DNA of 64,000 nt from Oscillatoria sp. FACHB-1406 (GTDB taxonomy: Bacteria > Cyanobacteriota > Cyanobacteriia > Cyanobacteriales > Spirulinaceae): positions 532,633 through 596,632 of the forward strand of contig NZ_JACJSM010000001.1 in assembly GCF_014698145.1 (NCBI RefSeq), given 5' to 3'. The notes beneath the pieces were generated by a model that made no database searches, was not told the DNA's origin, and worked only from the letters and a program-made list of their open reading frames with translations. Positions 44,929 to 54,644 of this stretch are shown here, one piece after another. The stretch's first letter is position 1. Each line of letters starts with the position of its first letter. Made by a program: the position numbers and the translations under genes.

Positions 44929-45861
44929 ATGCCCGAGCAAAGTCAGGAAATGGCAGAAATATTACAACCCCAAGTTGGAGCCTTATGGGAAAAAATTAGA
45001 AATAAGACTCAATCTGCCCTCAAATGCGGTGCATTAAAATCGATTCCGACAGAATCTAAATTTATCGACCAAGATGGCGTTCGTTTTCTAGTTCGCATTC
45101 TGGCCAATCTCGATCGCAAGGAAAAAGCGAAAAAAGAACAGGATCGGAAAACTGAAACGTCCGGCAAAGATTTTAATCCTTTTCTCCCTTACGAAGAAGA
45201 TTTATTTGTTACCCACCTGTCCGAAACCCATGTTTGTTTGTTAAATAAATATAATGTCGTCGAGCATCATCTGTTAATGATTACTCGCGCGTTTGAAGAG
45301 CAGGAAAACTGGCTAAACCTGCGAGATTTTGAGGCGATGTGGGCTTGTTTGACGGAAATTGAAGGTTTAGCTTTTTATAACGGCGGTACGTTGGCGGGGG
45401 CGAGTCAGCGTCACAAACATTTGCAATTGGTTCCTTTTCCTTTTAATCCCGATGGTTCTTCCTTACCGATCGCGCCGGTTATCGCGGGGTTAGAATGGCA
45501 AGAGGCGATTGTTACCGTCCCGCATTGGCAGTTTCAGCACGCGATCGCGCGTTTCGATCCTCCCCTCATTTCCTCCCCCCAAAGTGCCGCCGAAGCTACG
45601 AATACCCTCTATCAGCGCCTTCTTGAAGCGGTGGGGATAAGCGTCGAAGGCGATCGCCAAACGGGTGCGTATAATCTGCTGGCTACGCGAGAATGGATGT
45701 TAATCGTACCGCGATCGCGCGACAGTTTTGAAGGCATTCCCGTCAACTCCCTCGGTTTCTCCGGTACGCTTCTCGTCCGCAACGCCCAGCAGATGCAATG
45801 GCTTGAAGAAGTTGGGCCGATGAACTTATTGCAAAATGTCGGCTATGGGTTGCGATCGTAA
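44929..45861 (+). CDS. Ap4A phosphorylase-like nucleotidyltransferase (ATP adenylyltransferase family)
   Basis: A 310-residue protein of the HIT superfamily branch. The HIT motif is in SQRHKHLQLVPFP, with the HxHxQ pattern typical of diadenosine tetraphosphate phosphorylase. The N-terminal segment and the EDLFVTHLSETHVCLLNKYN stretch match that family. The enzyme would cleave Ap4A to ADP and ATP using phosphate. It stands alone at the start of a plus-strand group. Confidence 0.85.
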   Translation: MPEQSQEMAEILQPQVGALWEKIRNKTQSALKCGALKSIPTESKFIDQDGVRFLVRILANLDRKEKAKKEQDRKTETSGKDFNPFLPYEEDLFVTHLSETHVCLLNKYNVVEHHLLMITRAFEEQENWLNLRDFEAMWACLTEIEGLAFYNGGTLAGASQRHKHLQLVPFPFNPDGSSLPIAPVIAGLEWQEAIVTVPHWQFQHAIARFDPPLISSPQSAAEATNTLYQRLLEAVGISVEGDRQTGAYNLLATREWMLIVPRSRDSFEGIPVNSLGFSGTLLVRNAQQMQWLEEVGPMNLLQNVGYGLRS

Positions 45862-45907
45862 TACAACTCGTGTTATCATTGAAAAAACGGAATAGGAGAA
45901 TGAGCTT

Positions 45908-46153
45908 ATGGCCGTGCGACTCAAAAGTTGGGAATCGCCGCGCCGTCAGGGAAGAAACGACAAAGGCAAAGGCGGTTCGGCAAGACGGCGACAGTTAAAG
46001 AAACAGCAACAAGTGTTGCGCAACAAACTGAAAGCACAAACGAAAGCAAATAAAGCCAAGGAAGGGAGAGATGTTGAGTCTCTCCCTTCTTCTTTTATCA
46101 AATTATTTTTACGGTTATTTTCTGGAATTGTAAAACAAATGCCTTATCGTTAG
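45908..46153 (+). CDS. small basic protein with a hairpin in its 3' part
   Basis: An 81-residue protein starting after AGGAGAATGAGCTT. The first 52 residues are unusually basic (SPRRQGRNDKGKGGSARRRQLKKQQQ), suggesting nucleic-acid binding. The last 30 residues are unlike them: hydrophobic and encoded partly by the hairpin at 46061-46089, so the C-terminus is doubtful. I do not recognise the family. The gene follows the Ap4A phosphorylase-like gene by 47 bases. Confidence 0.5.
   Translation: MAVRLKSWESPRRQGRNDKGKGGSARRRQLKKQQQVLRNKLKAQTKANKAKEGRDVESLPSSFIKLFLRLFSGIVKQMPYR
46061..46098 (+). terminator. 11-bp hairpin with T-rich tail inside an ORF
   Basis: GAAGGGAGAGA pairs with TCTCTCCCTTC across the loop TGTTGAG, followed by TTCTTTTATC. 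It has the form of an intrinsic terminator, but the small basic ORF reads through it. Confidence 0.6.
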
Positions 46154-46177
46154 AAAATTGAGTCCAGTAGCAGTACA

Positions 46178-46252
46178 GTAGGGTGGGCAGCGCCCACCAG
46201 CCAGAACTTTAATGGGTTTGGACACCTCCTATTTACCACCAAGTATCGCTCT
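46178..46252. repeat. family A MITE-like repeat, copy 4 (inverted, decayed)
   Basis: Starts GTAGGGTGGGCAGCGCCCACC, the reverse complement of the family core, and ends in CAAGTATCGCTCTAG-like sequence close to the family terminus. It is diverged. Confidence 0.5.
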
Positions 46253-46273
46253 AGTGGTTGAAATTATCGAGCA

Positions 46274-46864
46274 ATGACTTATCGTAAATTCACGCTGAAT
46301 AAAGTTGTCGATGATTTTCAACTTACAATTGTTGAGAACGGCGGATTCCTCCATAATATTCCAGCCGTCAATCCCAGTTCGCTGCTAGAAGATGTACTAA
46401 AAGAAACCTTGCCTTGGGCGGTAGCAGTAGGAACGGAAAAAGCCCGTTCGGAAGGAATTATCAATCCAGTTTTACTAGAATTAAAGCGTCAGTTCGACGG
46501 GAAAATTAGTGTTTTTTCCGGTGAAGAGTTTGCCGTGCAGCCCGAAGTCGATCTGACGGGATATGTTGATTTTCTGATTAGTCGCTCTTCCGAACAGTTA
46601 TTTATTAAAGCACCGGCTGTAGTTTTAGTAGAAGCAAAAAAGGGAGAGCTTAAACCTGCGTTGGGACAATGTTTAGCTGAAATGGTAGCAGCCCAACGTT
46701 TTAATCAACAGAAACAGCAGCCGATTTTATTAATGATGCCTTATGCGCTGGTGCGGAATAACAAAACATCTCCTTCCTTCACCACATATTCTTTTCCTTC
46801 CGCCCGAACTAAGCCTTTTTCCTTCGCGCCGCTCATCGAACCGCACGTTACTAAATCATTATAA
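46274..46864 (+). pseudogene. truncated PD-(D/E)XK nuclease-like protein
   Basis: The first about 150 codons encode a cyanobacterial protein with a nuclease-like core: VDFLISRS (Asp), then VVLVEAKKGELKPALGQCLAEMVAAQRFNQQ (Glu-x-Lys). After about 46735 the frame runs antisense through the 3' end of ychF and reads a low-quality YALVRNNK...TKSL tail. In intact relatives I would expect an IYGxVTTGxxWKF-type continuation. Sequence homologous to the family ends almost exactly at the ychF stop codon (46741), so the gene was cut at its 3' end, by deletion or rearrangement, and ends in shared DNA. Confidence 0.65.
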
Positions 46865-47835
46865 GCGACTGTTTCTGCGCGAATGAAACAGCGCTCAAAA
46901 TCGCTGTGAATGACTCCTGCTGCTTGGGGTGCTGTCATTCCGGCAATAATTGTCCAAGCGCGCGTTTCTTTATCCCCCGTTGTTAAATAAGTTCGCAAAC
47001 CTAACAGATCGTAAGTTGCGCGAATTAGCGATTTTAATCCCCCTTCCGTCACGCCTAGCGCTTCTAAGAAATCGCCGCGTTCTTCTTCCGGCAGTTCGAT
47101 TAACTCCGACTCGACTTGGGCGGAGATAATCACAACTTTAGCATTTTCAGTATCGGCAATTTTTCGCACCGCTTCCACCCATTCGTTGCCTGTTGCTAAA
47201 TCTTCTTCTGCTACATTCGCCGCATAAATAATCGGCTTTTTCGTCAGCAATCCGAGCGGTTTAATCGCTTTTTCCTCTTCTTCGTTTAAACTGATGCTGC
47301 GTGCGGGTTGCCCTTCGTTCAAAACGGCAATGATTTTTTCAAGGGCTTCAACTTCTACTGCCGCTTCTTTCGGATTAGATTTAGCTTGCTTGCGAGCGCG
47401 ATCGATTCTTTTTTCAACTTGTGATAAATCGGATAATGCCAATTCTAAATTAATGACTTCGATATCGCGCGCCGGATCGACAGAACCGGAAACATGAATA
47501 ATATCGTCATTTTCAAAGCAGCGAACGACGTGAACAATGGCATCAACTTCGCGAATATTGGCTAAAAATTGATTGCCCAATCCTTCGCCTTTACTCGCAC
47601 CTTTCACTAAACCAGCAATATCGACAAACTCAATCCGCGTCGGGACAATTTGCGCCGATTTCGAGATTTTTGCTAAAACATTGAGGCGTTCGTCCGGAAC
47701 GGCAACTACGCCGACGTTGGGTTCGATGGTACAAAAAGGAAAGTTTGCCGCATCTGCTTTCGCATTTTCGACGAGGGCGTTAAATAGGGTAGATTTTCCA
47801 ACATTGGGCAGTCCGACAATTCCAGCTTGAAGCAT
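46741..47835 (-). CDS. ychF: redox-regulated ATPase YchF (OLA1-type)
   Basis: A 364-residue GTPase-fold ATPase. The G1 loop is GLPNVGKS at residues 8-15; the switch region DIAGLVKGASKGEGLGNQFL, the NVAEEDL segment in place of NKxD and the C-terminal TGS domain (about residues 275-364, ending GDVLLFRTSA) are diagnostic. It prefers ATP and is linked to translation and stress responses. It is convergent with, and overlaps antisense, the truncated nuclease ORF. Confidence 0.97.
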   Translation of the reverse strand: MLQAGIVGLPNVGKSTLFNALVENAKADAANFPFCTIEPNVGVVAVPDERLNVLAKISKSAQIVPTRIEFVDIAGLVKGASKGEGLGNQFLANIREVDAIVHVVRCFENDDIIHVSGSVDPARDIEVINLELALSDLSQVEKRIDRARKQAKSNPKEAAVEVEALEKIIAVLNEGQPARSISLNEEEEKAIKPLGLLTKKPIIYAANVAEEDLATGNEWVEAVRKIADTENAKVVIISAQVESELIELPEEERGDFLEALGVTEGGLKSLIRATYDLLGLRTYLTTGDKETRAWTIIAGMTAPQAAGVIHSDFERCFIRAETVAYNDLVTCGSMSGAKEKGLVRAEGKEYVVKEGDVLLFRTSA

Positions 47836-48082
47836 GATTTAAATAAGAGATTACAACTTAGTATTTTTTGGTGCAACTGACTATTATAGCGGTTCTGATT
47901 CCAAGATTTTAAGCAAGAGAGACTTTCTTGCGCGCGTTTTTGCTTGACAAGCGTGCAGTTATGTGAAAGCGAGAAATATTAGCGCGATGCGTTTCCGGCG
48001 ATGGGAAGCGCAACTTTTTCAGTCAGTACAAATTATTGCTACGATCGTCTAGAGGCGAGTTGTAACGCGATCGCAAAGTCTA

Positions 48083-48183
48083 ATACCAGTTCTCAGTTAC
48101 GATGCACTAAATGGTTCGTCGTAGGGGCAGCCACATTGTTATGCCCTCTTTGGGAATCGTGCAAAATCAATGAGAATTGGTAT
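48083..48183. repeat. MITE-like repeat, family B, copy 3 (inverted)
   Basis: A 101-bp copy in reverse orientation, bounded by ATACCAGTTCTCA and TGAGAATTGGTAT and flanked on both sides by TA, a possible target duplication. It ends 7 bases before the ATG of the next gene. Confidence 0.75.
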
Positions 48184-48190
48184 TAAGATT

Positions 48191-48532
48191 ATGGATGAAA
48201 TTGTCCGCAAGCTAGCAGCAATTGGTTTGCCCGCGATTGTACTTCTCATCACAATGGCAAGTACCGGTTTAGCTGGAGCCGCTGCCATTACTGCCGCTCT
48301 CGCATTACTGGGTCCCGGCGGAATGCTAGGAGGAATTGCTTTACTCGGTATTATCGGATTAGCAACAGATGCTCTATCAAAATATGGATTGCAATCTCTT
48401 TTAGTTGGAATTTATCGAGAAAGGCTCAATCGAGGAGAACCTCAACAGGTGTTAGTTAGAGAGATAGAAAATTTGCCACTGTCCAAGGAGTTAAAACTTA
48501 TTCTGAAAGACGAACTTAGGTTGAATTTTTAA
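48191..48532 (+). CDS. small glycine/alanine-rich membrane protein of unknown function
   Basis: I prefer the ATG at 48191 (MDEIVRKLAAIGLPAIVLL), giving 113 residues; the frame opens at 48170 inside the repeat. Two hydrophobic, Gly/Ala-rich segments (about residues 8-50 and 45-75) could form two membrane helices or a hydrophobic pore-like hairpin, followed by an amphipathic C-terminal tail rich in Glu and Lys (REIENLPLSKELKLILKDEL). I do not recognise the family. It could be a hydrophobic effector or a holin-like protein, but there is no supporting context. Confidence 0.6.
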   Translation: MDEIVRKLAAIGLPAIVLLITMASTGLAGAAAITAALALLGPGGMLGGIALLGIIGLATDALSKYGLQSLLVGIYRERLNRGEPQQVLVREIENLPLSKELKLILKDELRLNF

Positions 48533-48667
48533 GAATGTATTGCTCGCCGTTCTCTAAAAAATATCTTTGGCGTGCATGATTAATAAAAATGGAGGGATTT
48601 GCTCTAGTTCTGGATATTGCTAGTATATACAGTTTTAAAAGCTTTGAACAATAACTGACTCCGAGCT

Positions 48668-50155
48668 ATGTCTTTTACTCCCGATTCGATGCGAATGCCA
48701 TTCTTGGAGATGTTGCGATCGCGCGCCGAGCAACCCGATGCCCCCTTCTACGCACCGGGACACAAGCGCGGGCGAGGAATTTCTCCCGAATTGGCGAATT
48801 GGTGGGGAGAAGCAGTTTTTGCAGCGGATTTGCCGGAATTACCGGAATTAGATAACTTATTCGCCCCGGAAGGTGTTATTGAAGAGGCACAAACGCTAGC
48901 CGCAAAAACCTTTGGGGCAGAACGAACTTGGTTTTTAGCAAATGGTTCGACTTGCGGCATTATTGCAGCGATTTTAGCAACCTGCGGGCCGGGGGATAAA
49001 ATCATTTTGCCGCGCAATGTCCATCAATCGGCGATCGCGGGACTCATTCTCTCCGGTGCGACTCCCATCTTCATTGCTCCCGAATACGATCCCGCCCTCG
49101 ATCTTGTCCTCAACATTACCCCAGAAGCCGTAGAAGCTGCCTTAAAAGAAAATTCCGACGTTAAAGCGGTTTTAGTCGTTTATCCAACCTATCAGGGCAT
49201 TTGCTGCGATCTCCACGCGATCGCAAAACTTGCCCATCACCATCATATCCCTCTCATCGCCGACGAAGCCCACGGCGCACACTTTGCCTTCCATCCCGAC
49301 TTACCGCCCTCCGCCCTCGCTGCCGGAGCCGATATTAGCATCCAATCCACCCATAAAGTTTTAGGGGCGATGAGCCAAGCCTCTATGCTACACCTGCACA
49401 GCCCTCCCACAGGGCTTTGTTGTAAGGCACGCATCGACGCACCGCGCCTCAGCCTAGCCTTGCAACTGGTTCAATCCAGCAGCCCCAGCTATCTCCTGCT
49501 TGCTTCCCTCGATGCAGCGCGCCAGCAAATGGCGATTACAGGACGCGCCCTAATGGAAAAAACCTTAGCATTAAGCGATCGCGCTTATCGCGAAATTTCA
49601 CAAATTCCCGGCTTATCCGTGCTAGAATCTCCCGCATCGCCGCAACCGGGCTTTTTTAACCGCGATGCTACCCGTTTAACCGTATTTACTGCCGCTCTCG
49701 GACTCGATGGCTTCACCGCCGACGAAATCCTGCGCCAACAATTCCACGTCACCGCCGAACTGCCCCTCCCCCAACATCTCACCTTCATCCTCAGCCTCGG
49801 CAACGATGAAAGCGATATCGAGGCTTTGATTCATGCTTTCGGGGAACTAGCTCGCAATCCGAGAGAGGGTGCAATGCTTGCGCCCCTACCCGTACCGAGC
49901 GCCCCCGCTAGCGCCGTTATGACACCCCGCAAAGCCTTTTTTGCCCCGCGCGAAACCCTGCCCCTAGAAGATGCAGCAGGACGCATCAGTGCAGAACTCA
50001 TCTGTCCGTATCCTCCCGGAATCCCCGTCTTGCTACCAGGAGAAATTGTAACGAAGGACGCGATCGATTTTCTGCAACAAATTCTTGCCCTCGGCGGCTG
50101 TATTACCGGATGCAGCGATTCCACCCTCAAAACGATTCAAGTGATTCAAGAATAG
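48668..50155 (+). CDS. Orn/Lys/Arg decarboxylase family protein
   Basis: A 495-residue PLP-dependent enzyme. The PLP lysine is in STHKVLGAMSQ (Lys230), preceded by LIADEAHGAHF with the Asp for the pyridine nitrogen. It has the shorter two-domain architecture of cyanobacterial arginine/lysine decarboxylases without the N-terminal wing domain of the large enterobacterial enzymes. The C-terminal domain has ELICPYPPGIPVLLPGE. It would make agmatine or cadaverine; the substrate is not certain. It is convergent with bvdR. Confidence 0.9.
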   Translation: MSFTPDSMRMPFLEMLRSRAEQPDAPFYAPGHKRGRGISPELANWWGEAVFAADLPELPELDNLFAPEGVIEEAQTLAAKTFGAERTWFLANGSTCGIIAAILATCGPGDKIILPRNVHQSAIAGLILSGATPIFIAPEYDPALDLVLNITPEAVEAALKENSDVKAVLVVYPTYQGICCDLHAIAKLAHHHHIPLIADEAHGAHFAFHPDLPPSALAAGADISIQSTHKVLGAMSQASMLHLHSPPTGLCCKARIDAPRLSLALQLVQSSSPSYLLLASLDAARQQMAITGRALMEKTLALSDRAYREISQIPGLSVLESPASPQPGFFNRDATRLTVFTAALGLDGFTADEILRQQFHVTAELPLPQHLTFILSLGNDESDIEALIHAFGELARNPREGAMLAPLPVPSAPASAVMTPRKAFFAPRETLPLEDAAGRISAELICPYPPGIPVLLPGEIVTKDAIDFLQQILALGGCITGCSDSTLKTIQVIQE

Positions 50156-50232
50156 GAGATCGTTTATTAACATTATTTTTGCATAACTTGAGGACAAAAA
50201 CTTTAAGTTTTTTCTATTTCTTTTTTAACCAT

Positions 50233-51210
50233 TCAACGAGCGATCGCTGCGGGAAAGTTTGAATCTGCGCGGGCAGCATCGGCAATTTGAAGTGCGTAAA
50301 GACTAGCTTCAGGAGAAACATAAAGGGGCGTTCCTTCAACCAAAAAATCGATCGCGCTGCGAGTATCTTTCGCGAACAGTCCTCGTCGCCCGCCGACTTC
50401 GATCGCGGTTTTTTCTTCCCCTCGCACTAACCAACCCGCGTCGCCCTCAAATACCAACGTTCCGCGATCGCCGTGCAATTCAAATGTGCGTTCGCCCTTC
50501 CAAAAAACTTCACCCTTGCCGTAAGTAACTTCAGCCATTAAACCATTACGAAATTGCAGGCGGGCGGCGCACAGACAGGCGGTGTAGTAGTTATCCTCAG
50601 CATCCCAAAACCGGGATTTACAATCGACAGTTTCCACCTCGCCAAATAAATCGGTGAACCGATGGATGCGCGAGAGGGCAGCAACGAGGGGAAAACCCGC
50701 TAGTTCGCGATGGTAACTCCAGCGACGTTCGACGGGACGCTGCGGCGAAATTGTGACGTAGCGGGCGTAAAAAACGTTGCCAATTTCGGGTAGCGATCGC
50801 CGAATGGCTAAATGCAACCCGCCCAAAAGTTCGATATGTTCGACGTGCAACAATAGCCCGCGAACTTTCGCGAATTCAATGAGATTTTCGGCTTCCTCGG
50901 GATCGAGGGCGAGGGGATATTCCGTAATAACGTGCTTCCCAGCTTCCAAAGCAGCGCGAACCATTGCAGCGCGATCGCGATTGATACTGGAAATGATGAC
51001 TAAATCTAAACTGGGTTCCTTCACTAACTCATCCCAAGCCTCGCAGACAGTACATCCGTATCGCTGACAAAAAACCTCCGTTCGCGCGCGATCGCGTCCG
51101 GCAACGGCAATCAGTTCGGTGCGATCGTCTGCCAACAATGCTTCAGTGCGGCGCGCTGCCACAAATCCCGTCCCGACTAATCCCACTCGTAAAGGTTGTT
51201 TTTGATTCAT
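50233..51210 (-). CDS. bvdR: biliverdin reductase, BvdR-type Gfo/Idh/MocA oxidoreductase
   Basis: I prefer the ATG at 51210 (MNQKQPLRVGLVGTG), giving 325 residues; the frame is open to 51249. Motif VGLVGTGFVAARR is the nucleotide-binding start. The segments LLHVEHIELLGG, FYARY, GFPLVAALSRIHRFTDLFG, FRNGLMAEVTYGKGEVF, HGDRGTLVFEG and PLYVSPEASLYAL match cyanobacterial BvdR, which reduces biliverdin to bilirubin with NADPH. It is followed in the other direction by petF. Confidence 0.85.
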   Translation of the reverse strand: MNQKQPLRVGLVGTGFVAARRTEALLADDRTELIAVAGRDRARTEVFCQRYGCTVCEAWDELVKEPSLDLVIISSINRDRAAMVRAALEAGKHVITEYPLALDPEEAENLIEFAKVRGLLLHVEHIELLGGLHLAIRRSLPEIGNVFYARYVTISPQRPVERRWSYHRELAGFPLVAALSRIHRFTDLFGEVETVDCKSRFWDAEDNYYTACLCAARLQFRNGLMAEVTYGKGEVFWKGERTFELHGDRGTLVFEGDAGWLVRGEEKTAIEVGGRRGLFAKDTRSAIDFLVEGTPLYVSPEASLYALQIADAARADSNFPAAIAR

Positions 51211-51917
<707 letters not shown>

Positions 51918-51977
51918 GCTACGTCACAGCAAGATTTTAGCTCGATTTTTTGGATTGAGTATTGCTAAATAGACTTG

Positions 51978-52008
51978 ACAGGGGCATCAATCTATGCCTC
52001 TGTTTTTG
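51978..52008 (+). terminator. intrinsic terminator of petF
   Basis: ACAGGGGCAT pairs with ATGCCTCTGT (one G-T pair), loop CAATCT, followed by a TTTTG run. It is 61 bases after the petF stop. Confidence 0.85.
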
Positions 52009-52075
52009 TATGAGGAGGCGGATCGAAGAAGGGAAGTGTTAGCTTGGAAGGGTTTAAAACTCGTAGCTCTTCAGT

Positions 52076-53698
52076 ATGCAAGAACTCGTGCAACATTTAT
52101 CCGCTTGGCAGCAATTGCGAAATCGCCTCATTGCTTGCGAAACGGCCTTACAACTTTTAGTCAATGAAGAAGGACTGCTCAATTTAAATGCGCTCGATCG
52201 CGAAGTTAGCGCGCGCTTTTTCAGAGAATTTCCCGATCGCAACCTCCTTCCTCCCGTTATTCCCCTCCTGCTGTGGCAAAACTGCTTCTATCTCGGCAGT
52301 CCGGTTCCGATTAGCCCCGAACAGCGGCGGGCAATTAGCGATCGCACCTTCACCGACATCGCGATCGTTCCCATCAGCGAAAAAAGCTACAACCACTGGT
52401 ATCATTCCTCCAACTACAACCCCCACAGCATCACCTCGGCTCCCCTCGTCAACCCAATTACCGGACAACTCGAGCAGGAGAATATCAGCGAAACAACCGA
52501 ACTGTATCTCTCCAAAGCCGTCGATCAAATCGGCAGAATTAAAACCCTAATTTCCGGCGCGCTCCGCAACCGCGCTAGCGATATTCACCTCGAACCTACC
52601 CAAGACGGATTGAGAGTTCGCTATCGTATCGACGGCGTGCTGCGCGATATTACCATGTTGCCGCTGGAACTGAGTCGGCGAACGATTGTCGCGCTCAAAG
52701 TCATGTCCCAAATCGATATCGCCGAAAGTCGCCGCCCCCAAGACGGACGGATAGGAGAACAGTACGTGACGGGCGACGAAGAGTTAGGGATGGATATGCG
52801 GGTGAGTACGCTTCCCTGCGTGTGCGGCGAAAAAGCCGTAGTGCGTTTGCTTCCTCGCAAGAATCCGTTTAAAACCATCAACGATCTCGGGTTTTCCAAA
52901 CGGACACTCGCCCAGTACCAATATTGGATTCGCCAACCCCAAGGTATGATTATTTATACCGGGCCGACGGGTTCGGGGAAAACGAGTACGCTCTATACCA
53001 CTTTGCAGGCGATCGCGGCGGAAAATGTCAATATCGTTACGATTGAAGATCCCGTCGAATACATTCTGCCGCGCATCACCCAAACTCAAGTTAACGAACC
53101 GGCGGGAATGACGTTTGCGGCGGGGATGCGGGCGATTTTGCGTCAAGATCCCGATATTATTATGGTCGGGGAGATTCGCGATCGCGAAACCGCAGAAACC
53201 GGCGTGAGAGCCGCGCTTACCGGACACCTCGTTTTCAGTACCCTTCACACCAACGATGCAGCCGGTGCGATTCCCCGTATTAAAGATATCGGGCCGGATC
53301 CCGGGTTGATCAGCGATGCCCTCCTCGGCATTGTCGCTCAACGCTTGGTGCGGCGCAACTGCCCTCACTGTAGCGAACCTTACCAGCCCACCGAACAAGA
53401 CTTTCGCCATCTGCGCGTCGATGCGAATAAAATCCCCACCGATCGCTGGCAAAAGGGACGAGGTTGTAAAATGTGCTTTAACTCCGGTTACTTGGGACGA
53501 GAAGCGATCGTCGAACTGCTCGATGTTGACCAAACCGTCCGCGAAATCATCTACGACGGTACAATGACGCAACTGCATCGATATTTGCGCCAAAGTAATT
53601 TTGCCTCTTTTAAGGTCGCCGCGATCGAAAAAGTCACGGCGGGTATTACGACTGTCGAAGAGGTACTGCGGGTTTTGCCGTACAGCGCTTTACAGTAA
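52076..53698 (+). CDS. GspE/PulE-type secretion or pilus ATPase, short form
   Basis: A 540-residue hexameric ATPase. Walker A is GPTGSGKT at residues 296-303, the Asp box and Walker B are in DPDIIMVGEIRD, the His box in FSTLHTNDA, and a zinc-binding tetracysteine (CPHC and CKMC) lies near residues 427-465. The N-terminal 280 residues contain the PAS-like N2 domain (SDIHLEPTQDGLRVRYRID) but are short compared with PilB (about 670 residues), lacking the MshEN domain. It probably drives a second pilus- or secretion-like machine; no other subunit is encoded nearby. Confidence 0.88.
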   Translation: MQELVQHLSAWQQLRNRLIACETALQLLVNEEGLLNLNALDREVSARFFREFPDRNLLPPVIPLLLWQNCFYLGSPVPISPEQRRAISDRTFTDIAIVPISEKSYNHWYHSSNYNPHSITSAPLVNPITGQLEQENISETTELYLSKAVDQIGRIKTLISGALRNRASDIHLEPTQDGLRVRYRIDGVLRDITMLPLELSRRTIVALKVMSQIDIAESRRPQDGRIGEQYVTGDEELGMDMRVSTLPCVCGEKAVVRLLPRKNPFKTINDLGFSKRTLAQYQYWIRQPQGMIIYTGPTGSGKTSTLYTTLQAIAAENVNIVTIEDPVEYILPRITQTQVNEPAGMTFAAGMRAILRQDPDIIMVGEIRDRETAETGVRAALTGHLVFSTLHTNDAAGAIPRIKDIGPDPGLISDALLGIVAQRLVRRNCPHCSEPYQPTEQDFRHLRVDANKIPTDRWQKGRGCKMCFNSGYLGREAIVELLDVDQTVREIIYDGTMTQLHRYLRQSNFASFKVAAIEKVTAGITTVEEVLRVLPYSALQ

Positions 53699-53755
53699 AG
53701 AGCAAGCAACTCCCAATATGAATATAACTGTTTACCGATCGCCGATAACTGAAAA

Positions 53756-54541
53756 ATGTATCTCACTTGGCTCGATAGTAACTCCTGGCTTATTGAACTC
53801 GGCACGCAGAGAATCCTGCTGGATCCTTGGCTTGTCGGTTCGCTCGTTTTCAGCAATTCTCCTTGGTTATTCCGAGGACAACGGGACGCTTCTCGTCCGA
53901 TTCCAGAAAATATTGACTTAATTCTGCTGTCTCAAGGGCTGGAAGATCACGCCCACCCGCCAACATTGGAGCAATTAGATCGCAGCATTCCCGTAGTTGC
54001 TTCTCCCAATGCTGCTAAAGTCGTGCAAAAATTAGGCTATCAAAGTGTCACTGCGATCGCGCACGGCGAAACCTATACCCTTAAGGATTGCGTTCGCATT
54101 CAAGCCTTTCCCGGCGCTCCAATTGGGCCATTTCTCACGGAAAATGGCTATTTATTAGAAGCGCTAGAAAGCGGGCTGCGCCTCTATTACGAACCGCACG
54201 GCTATCATTCTCCCCAAGTCCAGAGTAGCGCCCCTATCGATGTCGCGATTGCGCCCGTTCAAAACTTGGAATTGCCCCTAGCAGGGCCTATCATCCAAGG
54301 CTGGGATAGTGCCTTACAAATGTGTCAGATGTTGCAGCCCCAAGTTATTTTACCTACTGCCGCCGGGGGAGAAGTCGTTTATGACGGTCTTTTAGAAGCC
54401 TTGCTGCGCGAGAAGGGAAGTGCGGAGGAATTTCGCGCTGTCTTGGCTCAGCATCAACTGGAAACTCGCCTTATCGAACCCGAACCGGGCGAACGGTTTG
54501 AATTAAATTTGCTCCCTAAATCAAGAAGCACTACACGATAG
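53756..54541 (+). CDS. metallo-beta-lactamase-fold protein with degenerate metal motif
   Basis: A 261-residue protein opening with WLDSNSWLIELGTQRILLDPWL, the strand pattern of the MBL fold. The expected HxHxDH motif is altered: the region is LSQGLEDHAHPP, so the first two His are replaced by Gln and Leu, keeping only Asp-His. An EPHGYHS stretch lies later. Catalytic zinc binding is therefore doubtful. Similar proteins in plants and cyanobacteria are annotated MBL-fold metallo-hydrolase-like. It follows the GspE gene by 57 bases. Confidence 0.78.
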   Translation: MYLTWLDSNSWLIELGTQRILLDPWLVGSLVFSNSPWLFRGQRDASRPIPENIDLILLSQGLEDHAHPPTLEQLDRSIPVVASPNAAKVVQKLGYQSVTAIAHGETYTLKDCVRIQAFPGAPIGPFLTENGYLLEALESGLRLYYEPHGYHSPQVQSSAPIDVAIAPVQNLELPLAGPIIQGWDSALQMCQMLQPQVILPTAAGGEVVYDGLLEALLREKGSAEEFRAVLAQHQLETRLIEPEPGERFELNLLPKSRSTTR

Positions 54542-54562
54542 CTCGGTAGTGCCTCTTCTTTA
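54523..54562 (+). terminator. hairpin at the end of the MBL gene
   Basis: AAGAAGCACTAC pairs with GTAGTGCCTCTTCTT with a bulge, and the stop codon sits in the loop. The T-run is weak, so termination is probable but not certain. Confidence 0.5.
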
Positions 54563-54644
54563 AGAGTGGGGTCATATTTCATAAGGTTAAAGACGGTTTT
54601 ATGAGTTGGATTTCCATTCCGCACGGACAAAAACTCAGTTAAAC

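Noticed and set aside
52784-53593. Long open frame of 269 codons on the minus strand
   Set aside because: It lies wholly antisense to the clearly coding GspE-type gene and has no protein-like motifs.
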